A DNA stretch of 64,000 nt, from positions 1 through 64,000 of the forward strand of contig JAUTXP010000025.1 of NCBI GenBank assembly GCA_030837965.1, written 5' to 3'. The notes under the pieces are model-generated. The model was not told the DNA's origin and made no database searches. It saw nothing but the letters and a program-made list of their open reading frames with translations. The position numbers and the translations under genes are program-made. The DNA comes from Acidimicrobiaceae bacterium. GTDB taxonomy: Bacteria; Actinomycetota; Acidimicrobiia; Acidimicrobiales; JAUTXP01. Shown here in pieces: positions 17,475 through 26,541 of the stretch (position 1 is the stretch's first letter; each line of letters begins with the position of its first letter).

Positions 17475-19205
17475 ATGGCATTTGGGAGCCCGTTCCGAAA
17501 GGCCCGCTACCGGTCCCGGCTGGTGGCGGGCGTTCTGGCCGCCTCCCTGCCGGTCACGGCCCTGACCGTGGCCGTGCTCACCAGCAAGGCCTCCCGCGAG
17601 CTGACCCGCTCCACGACCGCCTTCCTCGCGGCCCGGGCCAAGCACGTGGCCGACGACATCGAGCTCGACATCGAGTCCCGCCGCCAGGACGTGGCCTTCG
17701 CCGCGTCCCGCCTGGCCCGGCTGCCGGCGCCCGAGGCGCCCGTGCTGCTGTCCGCGTTGATGCAGCAGCGGGGCGGGTTCGACGAGGTCGAGATGGTCGA
17801 CCTCAACGGCAAGGTGCTGGCCGCGGGCGACCCCGCGGGCGCCTTCACCGCCCCGCCCAGCGACTGGTTCCGCCGGGCCGTGTCGGGCGCTGACAGCATC
17901 AGCCCGGTCTACCTGGACGAGGGAGCCCGCGACGTGCGGTGGGTCTTCGCCGCCGCAGTGGCCGGCCCCACGGGCCTGCCCGTGGCCGTGGTGCTGGCCG
18001 ACGTCCAGGCGGGCCACCTCTCGACGCAGTTGGCCCACGCCGAGTTCGCCCGCACGGCCGAGCTGCAACTGGTGGACGGGGACGGCAGGCTGATCCTGCG
18101 CCAGACCAACACCCGCACGCAGCGGCTGGTGCGCACCGACGCCGACCTGCTGGCGAGCGGCTCTCTGACGACCGTCCTCAACACGGCCGCGGCCGCGGCC
18201 GCCCCCCACGGAACGGGCACCATCCGCTACCGCGAAGTCAGCGGCCGCCACGCCTATGGCGGCTATGCGCCCGTCCCCTCCGTGGGGTGGGGCCTGGTCG
18301 TGAAGGAGGACGTGTCCGAGGCCCTGAGCGAGGTCGACCAGCAGCGCAGGCTGGGCGGGCTGCTGGTGGCCGCGGGCGCGGTGGTGCTGGCCCTGTTCGC
18401 CTACTTCTTCGCCCGACGAGAGGTGCGGTTCCTGCGCGGCATCGTGTCCGAGAGCAGGGCGGCGAGCGAGGAGGTGACGGCCAACGCGGCGGACATGTCG
18501 AGCGCGTCCGAGCAGTTGGCGTCGACCACGTTGGAGCAGACGGGCACGGTCACGGAGACGTCGGCGACCATGGAGGAGCTGGCCCGCTCGTCAACCGCCA
18601 TCGCCGCCACCGTGCAGCAGGTCGCGGCCCAGGCGGGCGAGACGCGCGACAGCCTGGAGGAGGCGGCGCGCCACATCGAGGCCTCGTCGGAGCGCACGCT
18701 CGCGCTGTCGGAGCGGGTCGGCCAGATCACCGGCATCCTCGACCTCATCAACGAGCTGGCCGACCAGACCAACCTGCTGGCCGTGAACGCGGCCATCGAG
18801 GCGGCCCGGGCAGGCGAGGCCGGGCGGGGCTTCTCGGTGGTGGCCGACGAGGTGCGCAGGCTGGCCGAGCGGTCCAAGGCGTCGTCGGCCGACATCGCCG
18901 CCATCATCGCCTCGGCCCAGGAGGAGTCGGCGGGCACGGTGTCGGCCATGGAGACGGGCGCCCGGCGCATGGCCCACGGGATGCGGCTGCTGGAGCAGGT
19001 GGCCGACGGCACGGCCCAGGTCAGCCTCAACACCCAGCAGCAGGGCCAGGCCACCCAACAGGTCGTGGAGGCCATGGACCAGCTCACGGACTCGAGCCGT
19101 CAGGTCGCCACCACGGCCCAGCAGATTGCGGCGTCGGCGGGCACGCTGGCCGCCCTCGCCTCCCAACTGGAGCAGGCGGCGGCCGCGGCGTCGGCCCGGT
19201 TCTAG
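17475..19205 (+). CDS. Methyl-accepting chemotaxis protein without HAMP domain
   Basis: A 576-residue transmembrane chemoreceptor. Residues about 15-38 form the first membrane helix, about 40-290 an extracellular dCache-like sensor ([46 protein letters not shown]), and about 296-313 the second membrane helix. The cytoplasmic coiled coil follows almost at once ([21 protein letters not shown]), leaving no room for a 50-residue HAMP domain. The conserved hairpin tip is [20 protein letters not shown] at about 428-448. There is no C-terminal CheR-tether pentapeptide. GGAGGA at 17461 supports the ATG at 17475. It heads the chemosensory operon; the ligand is unknown. Confidence 0.93.
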   Translation: MAFGSPFRKARYRSRLVAGVLAASLPVTALTVAVLTSKASRELTRSTTAFLAARAKHVADDIELDIESRRQDVAFAASRLARLPAPEAPVLLSALMQQRGGFDEVEMVDLNGKVLAAGDPAGAFTAPPSDWFRRAVSGADSISPVYLDEGARDVRWVFAAAVAGPTGLPVAVVLADVQAGHLSTQLAHAEFARTAELQLVDGDGRLILRQTNTRTQRLVRTDADLLASGSLTTVLNTAAAAAAPHGTGTIRYREVSGRHAYGGYAPVPSVGWGLVVKEDVSEALSEVDQQRRLGGLLVAAGAVVLALFAYFFARREVRFLRGIVSESRAASEEVTANAADMSSASEQLASTTLEQTGTVTETSATMEELARSSTAIAATVQQVAAQAGETRDSLEEAARHIEASSERTLALSERVGQITGILDLINELADQTNLLAVNAAIEAARAGEAGRGFSVVADEVRRLAERSKASSADIAAIIASAQEESAGTVSAMETGARRMAHGMRLLEQVADGTAQVSLNTQQQGQATQQVVEAMDQLTDSSRQVATTAQQIAASAGTLAALASQLEQAAAAASARF

Positions 19206-19223
19206 GCCGGTAGGCGGGTCGCC

Positions 19224-19562
19224 GTGCCCGAGAGGGCGTTGCTGGTTGGCGATGTGGCCGTGGCCTTGCGGGCTGTTCGGTCGGTGCTGCGCGCGCCCGA
19301 GCTGACCCCGGTGCCCACCGCGCCCGCGGTGGTGCTGGGCCTGGCCAACGTGCGCGGCCAGGTGGTGCCCGTGCTCGACGGCGGCCTGCTGTTGGCCACG
19401 GACGGGCGAGCGCCCGCCGCGCTGGGCGAGGCGGCCTACGTCGTCGTCGTCGACACCGCGGCGGGGCCGTTGGGCTTGGCCGTGTCGGCCATGCCCGTCC
19501 CGGCCGACGTGGCCGTGGACGACCCCCGCCTGGTCGACCCCGATTCCCTGGTGGACCGATGA
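19224..19562 (+). CDS. cheW: Chemotaxis coupling protein CheW (short)
   Basis: The 112-residue protein, with a GTG start, is a CheW coupling domain but shorter than the usual 140-160. The core GLANVRGQVVPVLD is clear at about residues 39-52, followed by AAYVVVVDTAAGPLGLAVSAM. The missing length is mostly at the N-terminus and the last strand. It should link the receptor to CheA at the inner membrane face. Its TGA overlaps the ATG of cheA (ATGA at 19559-19562). Confidence 0.88.
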   Translation: MPERALLVGDVAVALRAVRSVLRAPELTPVPTAPAVVLGLANVRGQVVPVLDGGLLLATDGRAPAALGEAAYVVVVDTAAGPLGLAVSAMPVPADVAVDDPRLVDPDSLVDR

Positions 19563-21520
19563 GCGCGTTCCCGCCCGAGGTGGTGCAGCTCTTCGTGGAC
19601 GAGGCCGAGACCAGGTTGGCCCGGCTGGCCGACGAGCTGTTGCGGCTCGAGGACGCAGGCCCAGTCCAGGCCGACCTGGTGGATTCGGTCTTCAGGGACG
19701 CCCACACGCTCAAGGGCACGGCCGGGATGATGGGCTACTCCGGCTTCGCCCAAGTGGCCCACCACATGGAGGACCTGCTGCACCAGGTGCGGGAGGGGAC
19801 CCTGGCCCCCGGGCCCGCGCTGGTCGACGGGCTACTGGCCGGGGTGGACGGGATGCGGCGCCACTTGCACGACATGGTGGCCGGGCCGGTGGACGAGTCG
19901 GTGTGGGCCGAGGTGCAGGCGCGGGTCGTGGCCGCGGGCGAGCACGCCGCGGGGGAGGGTCCGATCGAAGTGCCCCCGCCCGTCGCCGCCGCAGCCCTGG
20001 TGATGCCGGCGGCGGCAGTAGCAGACGTTGCGGTGGCGCGAGTGCCGGTGGCCCGCATGGACGCCATCGACCGGCTGGCGGGCGAGGCAGGCGTGTCGCA
20101 CACCCGGCTGGTCGGCGACCTGGCCGAAGCGCTGGGCCCAGGGGCGACCCTGCCTCGCGAGGCCCAACGGCTCGGGCATGTCCTGGCCGAGTTGCGGGCC
20201 CGCACGACCGAGGCCCGCATGGTGCCGGTGGCCACCGTGCTCGAGCCCGTGCGCAGGGCCGTTCGCGACATCGCTCGAAGCCAGGGCAAGGTCGTGCGCT
20301 TCGAGGCCGAGGGCGAGGAGACCGAGTTGGACCGGGCCGTGCTCGACCGGCTCGCCGACGCCGTCGGGCACTTGGTGCGCAACGCGGTCGATCACGGCGT
20401 GGAGCCGCCCGCCGAACGGGTGGCCGCTGGCAAGTCGGCCCAGGCCGTGGTGCGGGTCACGGCCCGCCAACAAGGCCGCGAGGTCGTGGTCGCGGTGGCC
20501 GACGACGGACGTGGCATCGACCCGGCCTTGGTCATGGAGGCCGCGGGCGAGTCGGACATGGACCAGGCCGATGTGATGGAGCGGCTGTTCCAGCCCGGGT
20601 TCTCCACCGCCTCCGAGGTGACCGAGCTGTCCGGGCGGGGTGTGGGCCTGGACGCGGTGCGGTCCACGCTGGCGTCGGTCAGAGGGGGGGTCGAGGTGCG
20701 CAGCGAGCCCGGCTACGGGACCACGTTCGTGTTGCGGGTCCCGCTCACTGTCGCGGCCGTGCCCTGCGTGATCGTGCGCTGCGCAGGCAGGTCATACGCG
20801 TTGGCTCTGTCGGTGGTGGCCGCCACCCGGCTGCCCGATCCGGGCGACGTGGCCTTGGCCGACGTGCTCGGGCTTCGGGCCGAGGTCCGTCCGAGCGCGG
20901 CGGTCGTCGTGGAAGCGGGTGGTCGGACACGGGCCTTCGCGGTGGAGGAGTTGGTGGCCCAGCGCGACGTGGTGGTCGAGAGCGTGGGCGCCCTGCCCTC
21001 CGTTCCCGTGGTCGCGGGCGCCGCCGTGCAGGGCGACGGAACCGTGCTCATCGTCCTCGACGGCGCCGCCCTCCTCGACCATCCCATCTTTTCCACAGCA
21101 CCTGCTGCTGTGGAAAAGATGGAGGGGCGGGCGGGCGAGGGGGCGGGGCGGCGGGTGCTGGTGGTGGACGACGCCGCCGTGGTGCGCGAGGTGCAGGTCG
21201 CCGCGTTGCGCAGGGCGGGCTACGAGGTGCAGGCCGCGGCCGACGGGGCCGAGGCGTTGGCCGTGCTGCGGCGGTGGCCCGCCGACCTGGCCCTGGTCGA
21301 CATCGAGATGCCGGTGATGGACGGGCTGGCCCTCACTCAGGCGCTGCGCGCCGACCCGGCGTTGCGGGGGACGGCCGTGCTGATCTTCACGTCGTTGGGG
21401 TCAGAAGCCGACCGCAGGCGGGGCATGGAGGCCGGGGCCGACGGCTACATGGTCAAGGCCACGTACACGCCGGACGCGCTGTTGGAGGCAATCGCCCGGC
21501 TGCTCGGCGAGGACCGATGA
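19559..21520 (+). CDS. cheA: Hybrid chemosensory histidine kinase CheA-REC with in-frame palindrome
   Basis: A 653-residue hybrid kinase. The P1/Hpt domain has the phospho-acceptor His49 in DAHTLKGTAG. Residues about 160-240 give the dimerisation helices. The ATPase has the N box (HLVRNAVDHG near 272), G1 (DDGRGID near 315) and G2 (GRGVGLDAV near 360). A CheW-like P5 domain spans about 398-507. A receiver domain at about 531-650 has the phospho-acceptor Asp581 (LVDIEMP). No separate P2 domain is evident. The P5-REC linker is partly encoded by family A palindrome copy 3, giving IFSTAPAAVEKME at about 509-521. The gene overlaps cheW and cheB by 4 nt each. It should phosphorylate its own REC, CheB and the GGDEF regulator. 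Confidence 0.94.
   Translation: MSAFPPEVVQLFVDEAETRLARLADELLRLEDAGPVQADLVDSVFRDAHTLKGTAGMMGYSGFAQVAHHMEDLLHQVREGTLAPGPALVDGLLAGVDGMRRHLHDMVAGPVDESVWAEVQARVVAAGEHAAGEGPIEVPPPVAAAALVMPAAAVADVAVARVPVARMDAIDRLAGEAGVSHTRLVGDLAEALGPGATLPREAQRLGHVLAELRARTTEARMVPVATVLEPVRRAVRDIARSQGKVVRFEAEGEETELDRAVLDRLADAVGHLVRNAVDHGVEPPAERVAAGKSAQAVVRVTARQQGREVVVAVADDGRGIDPALVMEAAGESDMDQADVMERLFQPGFSTASEVTELSGRGVGLDAVRSTLASVRGGVEVRSEPGYGTTFVLRVPLTVAAVPCVIVRCAGRSYALALSVVAATRLPDPGDVALADVLGLRAEVRPSAAVVVEAGGRTRAFAVEELVAQRDVVVESVGALPSVPVVAGAAVQGDGTVLIVLDGAALLDHPIFSTAPAAVEKMEGRAGEGAGRRVLVVDDAAVVREVQVAALRRAGYEVQAAADGAEALAVLRRWPADLALVDIEMPVMDGLALTQALRADPALRGTAVLIFTSLGSEADRRRGMEAGADGYMVKATYTPDALLEAIARLLGEDR
21084..21122. 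repeat. Family A palindrome copy 3, in frame inside cheA
   Basis: Core at 21088-21118, arms TTTTCCACAGCA and TGCTGTGGAAAA, loop CCTGC; flanks CCAT/ATGG extend the stem to 17 bp. It is read through as FSTAPAAVEKME in the linker between the CheW-like and receiver domains. Confidence 0.93.
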
Positions 21521-22593
21521 GCGGGCGGGCTGAGAGCACTGCGAGAGGCGCCGCCAACGCGGGGGCAGGCAGAGCGGGTGCGGGCAAGCGCATGCCCGTA
21601 GTGGTCGTGGAGGGCAACAAGACCCAGAGGGCCCTGCTGCGGCGGGTGCTCGAGGCCGAAGGCGACATCGAGGTGGTGGGCGAGGCCACGAACGGGGCCG
21701 AGGCCGTCGACGTCGTGCGCCGCACCCGGCCCAAGGCGGTCACCCTCGACCTTCAGATCGAGGGAGGCGGCATCGAGGCCATCGCCGCCCTCATGGCCGC
21801 TCGGCCGACCCCCATCCTCGTGCTGTCGGTGGCGGTGCAAGGCGTGTGGTCGACCCGGGCCGTAGACGCGCTGGCCGCGGGCGCGGCCGACGTGCTGCCC
21901 AAGCCCCCGCGCTGGGACAAGACGGCCGAGGCCACGGTGCGCGACCGGGTCCGGGCCATGGCCCGAGTACGGGTCCGGCCCACGCCCAGCGCGCCCGTCC
22001 GCACCCCGCCCGCGCCTGTCGAGCGGGGTGCCAGGCTCGTGGCCCTCGCCGCCTCCACCGGCGGGCCCGCGGCCTTGGCCCACGTGCTGGCCGGCCTGGC
22101 CGGAGTCAGCGCGCCGGTGCTCGTGGTCCAGCACCTGCACCCCGACTTCATGGCCGGTTTCGTGACCTGGCTGGGCCACGCGTCGGCCATCCCGGTCAAG
22201 GCGGCCCGGGCCGGTGAGCGGCTCAAGGCCGGGACCGCGTATGTCGCTCCCGGCCACGTTCATCTGCGCGTCGGGCCGGGCCCGTCGGCCGTGCTCGATC
22301 CCCGGCCCGAAGCCATCCACCGGCCCTCGGCCGACGAGCTGTTCAGGTCCGTGGCCGCGCAGGCGGGGGCGGGCGCGGTGGGAGTGTTGCTGACCGGGAT
22401 GGGCTCGGACGGGGCCGCGGGCCTGTTGGCCATCCGCCAGGCGGGCGGGACGACGTTGGCCCAGGACGAGTCGACCTCGGCCGTGTTCGGCATGCCCCAG
22501 GCCGCGGTCAAGGCGGGCGCCGCGGCCCAGGTGCTGCCCCTCGACGAGCTGGCCGCAGCCGTGCTCGCGGCGCTGGCCGCCCCGGTCCGGTGA
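21517..22593 (+). CDS. cheB: Chemotaxis response regulator / protein-glutamate methylesterase CheB
   Basis: A 358-residue CheB. The N-terminal receiver domain keeps the phospho-acceptor Asp near residue 78 (VTLDLQIEGGG) and the KP Lys (VLPKPPRWD), but the acidic pair is VEGN instead of the usual DD, so phosphorylation may be weak. The C-terminal methylesterase has the catalytic Ser in ASTGGP near 179, the His in VQHLHPDF near 205, and the Asp in GMGSDGA near 298. It demethylates glutamates on the receptor, reversing CheR. The first 25 residues are a low-complexity Ala/Gly/Arg extension. The gene overlaps cheA (ATGA) and cheR (GTGA). Confidence 0.93.
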   Translation: MSGRAESTARGAANAGAGRAGAGKRMPVVVVEGNKTQRALLRRVLEAEGDIEVVGEATNGAEAVDVVRRTRPKAVTLDLQIEGGGIEAIAALMAARPTPILVLSVAVQGVWSTRAVDALAAGAADVLPKPPRWDKTAEATVRDRVRAMARVRVRPTPSAPVRTPPAPVERGARLVALAASTGGPAALAHVLAGLAGVSAPVLVVQHLHPDFMAGFVTWLGHASAIPVKAARAGERLKAGTAYVAPGHVHLRVGPGPSAVLDPRPEAIHRPSADELFRSVAAQAGAGAVGVLLTGMGSDGAAGLLAIRQAGGTTLAQDESTSAVFGMPQAAVKAGAAAQVLPLDELAAAVLAALAAPVR

Positions 22594-23603
22594 CACCCGC
22601 GGTATCGGCAGCGGTCGCGGACCGCATGCGAGACGTGGGGCTCAAGGCAGACGTGACCGGGACCAGGCTGCTGCGGGCCGCGTCGGACGTGGCCGCCGAG
22701 CGGGGCCTGACCGTCGACGCCCTGCGGGGGCCGGGCCTCATCGACGCCGTGATCGAGCGGCTCTTGATCCACGAGTCGTGGTTCTTCCGCGACCCAGCCC
22801 AGTTCGCGGCGTTGACCGCAGAGATGCTGCCCACCCTCCCCCGCCCCGTGCACGTGTGGAGCGTGGGCTGTGGCCAGGGCCAAGAGGCGTGGAGCGTGGC
22901 CATGGCGCTGGCCGAGTCGATCGGGGCGGACGGCTGGGCGGTCACGGCCACCGACCTGTCCGGGCGGGCCCTGGCCGCCGCCGACCGAGGCATCTACAAC
23001 ACGGCGCAGTTGCGGGGCCTCTCCGACGAGCGCAGGACCCGCTTCCTGGAGCAGGTGGGGGCGGACGAATGGACGATTGTGCGCTCGATTCGCCCCTTGG
23101 TGTCGTTTGTCCAACATAACGTCACCGCTCGAGCCCGGCCTGTCCCGGCCGCGTCGTGCCAGGTCGTGTTGTGCCGCAACGTCTTGATGTACCTGCACGA
23201 CGAGGGGGTGGCCGCCGCCCTCGCCTCGCTGGGACAGGCCATGACCATGGGGGGATGGCTGATGCTGGGGACGGCCGAGTCGCTCTGGGGAGTGACCGAC
23301 GCGTTTGAAGTGGTCCGCGTGGGGGAGGCCTACGCCTACCGCCAAGCGGGTGGGTCGCCTGCGGTCGAAGGGCGTGTTGCGGCGCTGCCGTCGGCCGATG
23401 CCCTCGTGGCCCAGGGCGCGTCGGCCGCGTCGGCCGGTCGCCACGACGAGGCCGCCACTGCCTTTCGACAGGCCGCCTATCTCGACCCCGACCGGGCCGA
23501 CGCGCATGCAGGCCTGGCCGCCGCCCTCGAAGCAGTGGGCGACACGCGGGGCGCGGCGCGGGCCCGGGGCGCGGCCCGTCGTCTGCGAGGGCACGGCCGA
23601 TGA
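22590..23603 (+). CDS. cheR: Chemotaxis methyltransferase CheR with C-terminal TPR
   Basis: The 337-residue protein, with a GTG start, is a SAM-dependent receptor methyltransferase. ESWFFRDPAQF, WSVGCGQGQEAWSVAM (the SAM-binding GxGxG region near residues 92-107), VTATDLSG and VLCRNVLMYL are all typical CheR motifs. Residues about 270-335 add a TPR-like helical pair (ASAGRHDEAATAFRQAAYLDPDRADAHAGLA), as in WspC-type CheR proteins that work on non-flagellar receptors. It methylates glutamates of the operon's MCP. Stop and start codons overlap with the neighbours on both sides. Confidence 0.94.
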   Translation: MTPAVSAAVADRMRDVGLKADVTGTRLLRAASDVAAERGLTVDALRGPGLIDAVIERLLIHESWFFRDPAQFAALTAEMLPTLPRPVHVWSVGCGQGQEAWSVAMALAESIGADGWAVTATDLSGRALAAADRGIYNTAQLRGLSDERRTRFLEQVGADEWTIVRSIRPLVSFVQHNVTARARPVPAASCQVVLCRNVLMYLHDEGVAAALASLGQAMTMGGWLMLGTAESLWGVTDAFEVVRVGEAYAYRQAGGSPAVEGRVAALPSADALVAQGASAASAGRHDEAATAFRQAAYLDPDRADAHAGLAAALEAVGDTRGAARARGAARRLRGHGR

Positions 23604-24565
23604 GCGCGCTGGTACTGGTGGCCGAGGACTCGGCCACCGTGCGGGCCGCCCTGCGCATGCACCTGGAGGCCCACGGCTATTCGGTGGTGGAGGCCGAGGA
23701 TGGCGAGGAGGCGTTGGCCGTGGCCGGGCGGGAGCGGCCCGACGTCATCCTGCTCGACGTGGAGATGCCCGTGCTCGACGGCCACGCCGTGCTGGGCGCG
23801 CTGCAAGAGAACAGCGAGCTTTGCGATGTTCCTGTCGTCTTCCTCACCGGCCGGCGCGACGCCGATGACATGGTGGCCTGCCTGGGCGCGGGCGCCCACG
23901 ACTACTTGGTCAAGCCCTTCGAGGCCGCCGAGCTGGTGGCCAGGGTGTCGGCCGCGGTGAGGGTCAAGCACTTGCAGGACGAGCTGCGCAGGCGCAACGA
24001 GGAGCTCGACTTGGTGTCGCGGATCGACTCGCTCACCCGGCTGTGGAACCGGCGCCACTTGGAAGAGCGGCTCGACGCGTTGTGCAGCGGGGCGCGCAGG
24101 CATGGGTTCGAGGTCTCGGTGCTGGTGATCGACCTGGACCACTTCAAGCGGGTCAACGACTCCCACGGCCACGCGGTGGGCGACGCCGTGCTGCGGGCCG
24201 TGGCGAGCTGCGTCTTCGGCCACATGCGCGCCGAGGACGTGGCCAGCCGGTGGGGTGGCGAGGAGTTCGTGGTGATGGTCCCCTTCACCGGCCCGGCCGG
24301 GTCGGTGGCCGTGGGCGAGCGCATCAGGGCCGGGATCGAGACCCTGCGGATCGACGTGTCCGAGGTGGTGGCGTCAGGTTCCGCGGCTGCGTCGGCTCTC
24401 ACCGGTTCGGCTTGCCCTGCCGGCGAGGTGCGGGTGACGGCGTCGATCGGGGTCTGCGCCGCGGCCGGGGGTGAGGCCGTGCCCGCCGCCCTGCTGGCCG
24501 CAGCCGACCGGGCCCTGTACGAGGCCAAGGCCGCGGGCCGCAACCACGTCGTCCTGGCCCACTGA
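23600..24565 (+). CDS. Response regulator with GGDEF domain (diguanylate cyclase, WspR-like)
   Basis: A 321-residue output protein. The N-terminal receiver has the phospho-acceptor Asp near residue 53 (ILLDVEMPVLDG). A short coiled coil (VKHLQDELRRRNEELDL) leads to a GGDEF domain with active-site GGEEF near 219-223 and an RAED inhibitory (I-) site five residues before it. It should make c-di-GMP when phosphorylated by CheA and be inhibited by its product. Its place at the end of the coupled operon makes it the likely output, as WspR is in the Wsp system. An insertion SGSAAASALTGSACPAGE lies in the last third. Confidence 0.93.
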   Translation: MSALVLVAEDSATVRAALRMHLEAHGYSVVEAEDGEEALAVAGRERPDVILLDVEMPVLDGHAVLGALQENSELCDVPVVFLTGRRDADDMVACLGAGAHDYLVKPFEAAELVARVSAAVRVKHLQDELRRRNEELDLVSRIDSLTRLWNRRHLEERLDALCSGARRHGFEVSVLVIDLDHFKRVNDSHGHAVGDAVLRAVASCVFGHMRAEDVASRWGGEEFVVMVPFTGPAGSVAVGERIRAGIETLRIDVSEVVASGSAAASALTGSACPAGEVRVTASIGVCAAAGGEAVPAALLAAADRALYEAKAAGRNHVVLAH

Positions 24566-24613
24566 GATCGACGGCCGACCGCCGACCGCCAGCCGCCGAG
24601 CACTCCCCCAGCC

Positions 24614-24679
24614 GCTTTCCCCTTCTTGTCAGCCTCAGTTCGGGTTCCAGCCGTGGCGACCTGACAAGAAGGGGAAAGC
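24614..24679. terminator. Long hairpin at convergent junction, not family A
   Basis: A perfect 19-bp inverted repeat, GCTTTCCCCTTCTTGTCAG at 24614-24632 and its complement at 24661-24679, with a 28-nt loop. It lies between the convergent REC-GGDEF and proteasome-activator genes. There is no T tract after either arm, so it is not a textbook intrinsic terminator, but its position suggests a bidirectional 3'-end structure. Confidence 0.6.
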
Positions 24680-24698
24680 ACCACGGGCGGGGCGCCGG

Positions 24699-25253
24699 TT
24701 AGAGGTAGCCGGGCGGGCGCGGCGGCTGGTCCTGGCCTCCCGCGGGCAGGGCCCGCTGGCGCATCTCGTCCAGTTGCGCCCGGGCCGCCATCTGCTGGGC
24801 GAACAGGGTGGCCTGGATGCCGTGGAACAGCCCCTCCAGCCACCCCACCAACTGGGCGTGGGCCACGCGCAGCTCGGCCTCGCTGGGCGGGGCCCCCTCC
24901 TCGAAGGGCATGGCCAGTCGGTCGAGCTCGTCGCGCAGGTCGGGCGACAGGACGCGGGCCAGCTCCTGCACCGACGTCTCGTAGATCTCGCGCAGCCGGG
25001 TCCTGCTGGCCTCGTCCAACGGGGCTTGGCGGACCTCGTCGAGCAACTGCTTGATCATCGACCCGATGCGCATGACCTTGGCGGGCTGCTCGACCGTCTC
25101 GCGCTGGGCCTCGTCACCGCCGTCCTCGTCAGCGCCGACCTCGGTGTCGCCCACGCCGCCCACGCCGCCCTCGGGGCCGATCCCCTCGGCGTCTCCAGTG
25201 CGGTCGCCCACGATCAACAGGCGCGGCTGGTCCTCGGTCTCGTCCATGGGCAT
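24699..25253 (-). CDS. bpa: Bacterial proteasome activator (Bpa/PafE)
   Basis: A 184-residue protein. The acidic N-terminal third is disordered. It is followed by the helical core VMRIGSMIKQLLDEVRQAPLD, LREIYETSVQELARVLSPDLRDEL, and AELRVAHAQLVGWLEGLFHGIQATLFAQQM typical of Bpa/PafE. It ends in GYL, close to the GQYL tail of mycobacterial PafE that docks on the 20S core. Bpa forms a dodecameric ring and opens the proteasome gate for ATP-independent degradation. GGAG 8 nt before the second ATG (25247) suggests translation may start two codons later than given. Proteasome core genes are not in the window. Confidence 0.85.
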   Translation of the reverse strand: MPMDETEDQPRLLIVGDRTGDAEGIGPEGGVGGVGDTEVGADEDGGDEAQRETVEQPAKVMRIGSMIKQLLDEVRQAPLDEASRTRLREIYETSVQELARVLSPDLRDELDRLAMPFEEGAPPSEAELRVAHAQLVGWLEGLFHGIQATLFAQQMAARAQLDEMRQRALPAGGQDQPPRPPGYL

Positions 25254-25272
25254 GGCTCCATACTTCCCGAGT

Positions 25273-26379
25273 TCAGGGCCGAGCGGCCAACAGGGGCACC
25301 AAGGCCTCAGCCGAGGTCAGCGACCCGTGCCTGCACACCAGAGCGGTTTGGCCGCTGTCGGCCGGGTCGACGAAGGCGACGGGCGCGAACGCGACGATGG
25401 CCACGTCGCCCACCCGCTCGGCCAGGTCAGGGGCCAGGGGGCCGCCCAGCCAGCCCAGGTCGGCCACCTCGTCGCGGGTGTGGACCCAGGCCACATGACC
25501 GTGGGCGTCGAGGGCACGGGCCGCGACCTGCTCGGTCGTGCCCGGCCGCACGTGCAGCCAGCGGAACCGGGCCTCGCCCGAGAGCATCTCCACGTCGGCG
25601 CTCACGGCCTCGTCCACCGTCACCAGCGCGTTGCCCACCTGGACCTGGCCGTGGTCGGCGGTCACGACCAGCGTGGCGCCGGGCGGCAGGGCGTCGAGCA
25701 CGTCGGACACGAGGCGGTCGACTGCGACCAGCTCGGCGTCGTAGTGGGGCCCGAAGCCGTGGCTGTGGGCGATGCTGTCGATGCCGTCGTAATAGGCGTA
25801 GACGAAGGGCTCGTCGTCGCGCAGCAGCCTGGCCACCTCGACGGCGATGGTGGACGGCACCCGCCAGCCCACGATTCGCACCCCGCCCAGGTGGGCCAGC
25901 GTGAACCCGGTGGACACGAAGTGGGCCTTGGTGATGACCGGCGGCCTGATGCCCGCGAACGGGGGCAGGCGCTGGAAGTCGCCGGGCGGGACCGTCTGTC
26001 TGGCGTCGCCCGCTCCGGTGGACCAGCGCAAGACGTTGAGCACCTCGCCGTGACCCACAGCGATGCGGTAGCCGAGGATGCCGTGGTCGGCGGGCGGGCG
26101 GCCGGTGGCGATGGAGGTCAGGGCCGTGGCTGTGGTGCTGGGCGCCACCGAGGTGATGGGCCCGCCCTGCATGGCGGCCAGGGTCGGGGCCAGGTGGCAG
26201 CGCTCCTGCAACTGCTCCCAGCCCAGCCCGTCGAGCACGAGGAGCACGACTTGGGGCGCCCGCCACGCCACGGCGGGCAGCCAGTCCGGGGCCGCGCCCG
26301 GCGCGTCGAGCAAGGCGGGCACGATGGACGAGATGCAGGCGCCGCCGTAGTCGGGGACGACCGGGTCCGGGGTGTCCAC
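25273..26379 (-). CDS. Alkaline-phosphatase superfamily / nucleotide pyrophosphatase-type phosphodiesterase
   Basis: The 368-residue protein matches the type I phosphodiesterase/nucleotide pyrophosphatase group: VVLLVLDGLGWEQL (first metal Asp), the likely nucleophile Thr/Ser in APSTTATALTSIATGRPPADHG, DGIDSIAHSHGFG, and VVTADHGQV (metal Asp-His). No signal peptide is evident, so it may act in the cytoplasm. The substrate is unknown. I chose GTG at 26379 (MDTPDPVVPDYGG) because the upstream in-frame stretch is low-complexity and begins with TTG; the start is uncertain. It is 19 bp upstream of bpa on the same strand. Confidence 0.78.
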   Translation of the reverse strand: MDTPDPVVPDYGGACISSIVPALLDAPGAAPDWLPAVAWRAPQVVLLVLDGLGWEQLQERCHLAPTLAAMQGGPITSVAPSTTATALTSIATGRPPADHGILGYRIAVGHGEVLNVLRWSTGAGDARQTVPPGDFQRLPPFAGIRPPVITKAHFVSTGFTLAHLGGVRIVGWRVPSTIAVEVARLLRDDEPFVYAYYDGIDSIAHSHGFGPHYDAELVAVDRLVSDVLDALPPGATLVVTADHGQVQVGNALVTVDEAVSADVEMLSGEARFRWLHVRPGTTEQVAARALDAHGHVAWVHTRDEVADLGWLGGPLAPDLAERVGDVAIVAFAPVAFVDPADSGQTALVCRHGSLTSAEALVPLLAARP

Positions 26380-26541
26380 CGACCCGACGTTACCGGCGCC
26401 AGGCTGGGCTTCCGTGCCAAGCGAGCCGCGGCCCCGGCCCGCGACCCCGGGAGGCGAGGACCGCGGGGCCGGGGCCCGGCGAAGGTGCTCTTGGGGAGAT
26501 GGTGCCAACGGCGGGCGGTGACTCGCTATAGCCCGATCGTG

